From positions 1 through 11,824 of the forward strand of contig CAZADH010000196.1 of assembly GCA_964483805.1 (NCBI GenBank): DNA of 11,824 nucleotides, read 5' to 3'. The notes under the pieces are model-generated. The model saw nothing but the letters and a program-made list of their open reading frames with translations. It did not search any database and was not told the DNA's origin. Origin of the DNA: CAZADH01 sp964483805. GTDB lineage: Bacteria; Muiribacteriota; Ozemobacteria; Ozemobacterales; Ozemobacteraceae. Within the stretch, counting starts at the first letter, position 1; the number at the start of each line of letters is the position of its first letter. Positions 9,544 to 11,824 of the stretch are shown piece by piece. The translations under genes were made by a program, and so were the position numbers.

Positions 9544-9716
9544 ATACAAGATATTTCTCGTCGCCGAGGTCACGCGGCAGGCCCACCCGACCTCGACGGC
9601 TTTGCCTGTTAGACATGCGGCCCGACACAAAAGTTGCCGGGAATAATGCTCCGCCGACGCCGCCCCGACAAACCACCCCAACGGGCGGACCACGGCCACC
9701 CCCGGCCACGGCCGGC

Positions 9717-11822
9717 TCACTGGATCGGGCGCACCTGGGCCTTGGGATCGTCGGGCGGATAGAGAATTTTGCGCAGGTGCCGCAACGAGCGCAGGAAATC
9801 CTCGGCGTGCATACCGACCAGTTCGGTCAGGATCACGGCCTCACGCTCGTTGTAGTTGCGCAATACATACGAACACAGAATGCTCTGACAACCCGGATCA
9901 CCAAACAACTCGATGAGTCGATCGTAGTAACCCCGATACAACCCCTTCAGGTGCTCCCGTTCGGCCGGGGTCAGCTTGGCCTTGCGCCAGCGCTCGAACC
10001 ACGACGGCTGCTGCAACAGGAGTTGTTCGAGACAGGTGTTGCCGCGCGGCTGCCGCGCCCAGATGTAAAGAATATCGAGCATCGTCGTCAACCGCACGTT
10101 GCGGTCGACCGACTGCAGCAACGGCAGCAGTTCGCTCAGATCGCGTTTGCGCAAGCGGAACCGCTGTTGATACTTGCCGGTCCCTTCGATACAGGCAGCC
10201 ACACACTCCGACCAGAACTTGGTCTGCACGATCGACGGCACGCCCAGGGCGTTGCCCAACCACGAAAACGACGCAGCAAACGGCCAGGCGAGCATACTGC
10301 GGAAGAAATTGGCCCGTCGCACCTTCTTGTCGAAGCCACGCAGGCGATTGTGGGTCATGATGTAGGTACCGTTGGCCGTGCACAGGAAGAAGAACTTGAC
10401 CGTCTCGAACAACGCCCCCGAGTTCGTCTTGTACAGGGCAAACCAGATGATGTCGAAATGTTCCTTCACGAAGGTCAGCAGCGGCACCGAGAAGCCGGTC
10501 CAGAAAAGCGACTGCGCCACATTGTCAAAGTTGATGTTCTGATACGACCAGGCCTTGATCTCGATTCCCGAAGCCGACAGCAGATCGACGATAATGTTGC
10601 GAAAGGCCGTAAGCAGGAACCACAGGATCGCGAATTTGATGCCGAACTCCGCGGTTTCCGCGTAAACGCGCGGGTCGATCCCCATGCTGACGATGACCTG
10701 CTTCAAACGCTCGACGATCGGGGTCGACCAGGTCGCAATCGTAAACCCGATGGCGACGCGGATCAGGTTCTTGATCAGCGGATTGAGGTAGTTCCAGAAC
10801 CGGTCGGGACCGATGACCTCGACCTCGGCCTCATCGCCGACCGAGTTGCGAATCGGTTTGCCGATCTTGCCCATGCAGATGATGTCGTGACTGCTGTCGG
10901 GGTTCGCCGCCGGCTGGCTCTTCTTGCCACGACAGATGATCAGATCGGCAATCGGGCGGGGCAGCTTGTAGTGGTGTTCCTTGAACTTCGGCAGCATCTT
11001 CTCGGGCACGTTGGTGACCCGCACGAAACCCATCCCCGGGATGCTCGGGTCGCGCCCGGTGGCATCGCTGCCGCACACCGGCTCGAGCGGCCGTTTCTGG
11101 AAGATCGCCGCCGCCGCCTCGACCTCGGCCCGTGACACCTCGTTGACCTCATGCTGCTCGAAAAACGCCATCACTTCGTCGACCGAGACATTGTTGATCA
11201 GGTAGACGAACTTGTTGAAGATGTTTACATCGGTCGGATTCCGCCCCACGCTATCGCGCAGATTGAACGTCTCGACATGGGTGATGTACTTTGCGTTCTG
11301 GATGACATGCCGCATCGACGGCCGCAAACCCATCTCGAGCGGGTGGATGAAGACGATGCGGCCCCCCTGTGCCGCCACCAGCGGCAGGATGTCGGCATCG
11401 GTCGGAAACGAACTGTCGTAATCGCCCACCTCATGCGCATCCATGTATTGCGCCAGCAACGATTCGGGGGTCATGGTCTCGAACTGATCACGCAATATAT
11501 TGTATTGCGAAGTAATGTTCTTCAGTTCCCATTCGCTGAAAATGCCGCGTTTGAACCGTTCGCGGGCGGCCAGCACCTGGGCCTTCATAAAGAGGACCCG
11601 CCGCTGAAACACCTCTTTGAACCGCGTGAACAGCAACTCACCGACGTGCAGCCGCGACACATGGCCGAAGGCGCCCAGCTTGTCGAGATCGTCGATGCTC
11701 AGCGCCGGGAAGAACAACGGATTGTCGGCTTCCAACCCCTGATTGAGCTTGGTCCGCTGCGCCACGTTGAAACGTTCGATGGCTGCCGTCATCGTCTTGC
11801 GTCGCAGCGCCGCGTTGGCCAT
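9717..11822 (-). CDS. Large uncharacterised integral membrane protein
   Basis: A 701-residue protein I do not recognise. The N-terminal 345 residues look soluble and mixed alpha/beta: a helical stretch (about 55-130), a possible fold around RIVFIHPLEMGLRPSMRHVI (155-174), and a Cys-containing part (C250, C297, C316). Four or five hydrophobic helices follow (about 349-371, 393-415, 434-452, 470-490, and a weaker 509-530). A charged helical C-terminal region (about 550-690) resembles all-helical repeat or scaffold domains; no catalytic motif stands out. The ATG at 11822 is the first visible start, with a second Met at residue 11. The last window bases read TGATG on this strand, so an upstream gene could end by overlapping this start, or the frame could extend further. 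The coding is convincing: it is open for over 2 kb with no low-complexity artefacts. It lies upstream of the RND gene in the same direction. Confidence 0.85.
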   Translation of the reverse strand: MANAALRRKTMTAAIERFNVAQRTKLNQGLEADNPLFFPALSIDDLDKLGAFGHVSRLHVGELLFTRFKEVFQRRVLFMKAQVLAARERFKRGIFSEWELKNITSQYNILRDQFETMTPESLLAQYMDAHEVGDYDSSFPTDADILPLVAAQGGRIVFIHPLEMGLRPSMRHVIQNAKYITHVETFNLRDSVGRNPTDVNIFNKFVYLINNVSVDEVMAFFEQHEVNEVSRAEVEAAAAIFQKRPLEPVCGSDATGRDPSIPGMGFVRVTNVPEKMLPKFKEHHYKLPRPIADLIICRGKKSQPAANPDSSHDIICMGKIGKPIRNSVGDEAEVEVIGPDRFWNYLNPLIKNLIRVAIGFTIATWSTPIVERLKQVIVSMGIDPRVYAETAEFGIKFAILWFLLTAFRNIIVDLLSASGIEIKAWSYQNINFDNVAQSLFWTGFSVPLLTFVKEHFDIIWFALYKTNSGALFETVKFFFLCTANGTYIMTHNRLRGFDKKVRRANFFRSMLAWPFAASFSWLGNALGVPSIVQTKFWSECVAACIEGTGKYQQRFRLRKRDLSELLPLLQSVDRNVRLTTMLDILYIWARQPRGNTCLEQLLLQQPSWFERWRKAKLTPAEREHLKGLYRGYYDRLIELFGDPGCQSILCSYVLRNYNEREAVILTELVGMHAEDFLRSLRHLRKILYPPDDPKAQVRPIQ

Positions 11823-11824
11823 CA

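Larger units (their letters stand above)
9425..9716. other. 292-bp intergenic region between the RND gene and the membrane-protein gene
   Basis: No convincing protein-coding gene. The RND-proximal half contains the hairpin, candidate promoter and TGACGTCA site listed separately. Around 9540-9556 there is a short AT-rich stretch in an otherwise GC-rich region. The part next to the 701-residue gene (9680-9716) has repeated GGCCAC/CCACGG words that could fold, but no clean stem plus U-run terminator was found on the minus strand. Confidence 0.5.

Noticed and set aside
9471..11135. 554-codon plus-strand frame antisense to the 701-residue membrane protein
   Set aside because: The minus-strand frame gives realistic hydrophobic helices and balanced composition, while the plus frame is Arg/Gln/His-rich without domains. 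Because the minus-strand protein lacks a known family, homology should confirm the strand.

Overview
The window looks like a GC-rich, Gram-negative bacterial chromosome segment. A resistance-nodulation-division (RND) pump implies a cell envelope with an outer membrane, and most genes have clear purine-rich Shine-Dalgarno sites. One run of 10 N suggests a draft or metagenome-derived assembly. Nothing here fixes the phylum. The enzymes resemble E. coli YgeY, SsnA and carbamate kinase, but the gene arrangement and the unrecognised neighbours do not look enterobacterial. No rRNA, tRNA, CRISPR array, insertion sequence or phage gene was seen.

Left part (1-3839, all minus strand): a catabolic operon transcribed leftward as ssnA, then ygeY, then carbamate kinase (arcC), then the first 25 codons of an unidentified gene running off the left edge. 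In E. coli and many anaerobes, ssnA, ygeY and a carbamate kinase travel with ygeW, ygeX, hyuA, ygfK and xdhD, a cluster tied to anaerobic purine and urate breakdown. Here the kinase would recover ATP from carbamoyl phosphate. A pair of near-identical GC-rich palindromes lies between arcC and the partial gene, and a hairpin lies between ygeY and arcC.

Middle (3840-5203): a 220-bp divergent promoter region separates ssnA from a plus-strand PTS EIIA gene of the fructose/nitrogen family (PtsN-like), which ends at a strong intrinsic terminator. It is followed by a small exported-looking protein with a Cys/His zinc-ribbon-like motif.

Right part (5204-11824): a DmeF-type cation diffusion facilitator with a very His-rich loop, whose 5' end is obscured by the N run. 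It is convergent to, and overlaps by 35 bp, an HAE1-type RND pump gene on the minus strand. Behind the RND gene is a 292-bp region with a leader hairpin and TGACG half-sites. Last comes a large minus-strand gene for a membrane protein of about 701 residues that I cannot assign to a family.

Taken together, the window holds a purine/carbamoyl-phosphate catabolic operon, a PTS regulatory element, and a metal/efflux block. No complete new system is demonstrated. The best leads are the unassigned 701-residue membrane protein, the zinc-ribbon protein next to the metal exporter, and the leader structure of the RND gene.
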